A stretch of DNA of 64,000 bases from an uncultured Verrucomicrobia subdivision 3 bacterium (GTDB lineage Bacteria > Verrucomicrobiota > Verrucomicrobiia > Limisphaerales > UBA11358): NCBI GenBank assembly GCA_903875465.1, contig CAIQWB010000025.1, positions 40,751 to 104,750 of the forward strand. Direction: 5' to 3'. The notes under the pieces were generated by a model, which was not told where the DNA came from, did not search any database, and saw only the letters and a list, made by a program, of their open reading frames with translations. Both the position numbers and the translations under genes were made by a program. This document shows positions 63,916 through 64,000 of this stretch, one piece after another (position 1 is the stretch's first letter; each line of letters opens with the position of its first letter).

Positions 63916-64000
63916 CCTTACAGCCCGCTGCGGGGATGCGCGGACCTCGCCGCCTTGGTCAGCGCCAAAATCCCTCGCCGCTGGCCCGCTTTGAATTTTA

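Overview
This 64 kb window is high-GC bacterial chromosome, most likely from the Verrucomicrobiota and perhaps the Limisphaerales/Pedosphaera side. Several markers support this: a prepilin-type '[25 protein letters not shown]' protein of the verrucomicrobial secreted class, large repeat or Ig-like surface proteins ending in 'FFRLWW' or 'FYRVVAQ'-type tails, a TIGR03067-type protein, an ECF sigma/Ser-Thr kinase pair, a short GH106/GH20 catabolic region and a DUF3570/DUF4266/ApbE cluster. The taxonomic call is inference from protein style; there is no rRNA in the window. I count 51 protein genes and one tRNA. There is no rRNA, CRISPR array, transposase or phage structural gene.

Layout. 1-3.8 kb: a minus-strand redox/envelope cluster, transcribed DUF3570 - ApbE - TlpA-like thioredoxin - DUF4266 lipoprotein - DsbD (cut by the window edge). 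4-11.3 kb: a 2-hydroxyacid dehydrogenase, a TIGR03067-type protein, a divergent membrane pyrophosphatase (HppA), a Gly/His-rich lipoprotein with a DUF2950 protein, and tyrS. 11.3-13.9 kb: tRNA-Tyr with a good sigma70-like promoter, then an AT-richer HAD-like gene in a gene-poor stretch. 13.9-22.3 kb, plus strand: LysM/TPR lipoprotein, unknown membrane-anchored protein and ABC ATPase; VirK/YbjX (DUF535); a glycosyltransferase-PHP fusion; polyphosphate kinase and SixA. 22.3-25.5 kb: a secreted repeat protein with a 12-bp tandem repeat in its 5' region. 25.5-32.4 kb: NUDIX, then a minus-strand surface-glycan cluster (flippase, methyltransferase, GT4, GT39-like membrane protein, GT2). 32.8-37 kb: a PEP-CTERM-like small protein and the sigma factor/kinase pair. 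37-40.6 kb, plus strand: psd, pssA, LysE-type exporter, ychF. 40.6-47 kb, minus strand: rhodanese-like protein, toxin-antitoxin pair, GH106, epimerase, GMC oxidoreductase. 47.2-59.9 kb, minus strand: a tightly packed ten-gene amino-sugar catabolic operon. 59.9-64 kb: a large secreted Ig-like protein behind a strong terminator, and a prepilin-type protein.

How the genes work together. The clearest pathway is in the 47-60 kb operon: GH20 enzymes release N-acetylhexosamine, an MFS sugar porter imports it, a PIG-L/LmbE deacetylase (no NagA is present) would make the free amino sugar, a ROK kinase would phosphorylate it and NagB would convert it to fructose-6-phosphate. Psd and PssA make phosphatidylethanolamine. 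The 26-32 kb genes look like lipid-linked glycan assembly and export. The left-edge cluster looks like an exported thiol/flavin redox system whose substrate is unknown.
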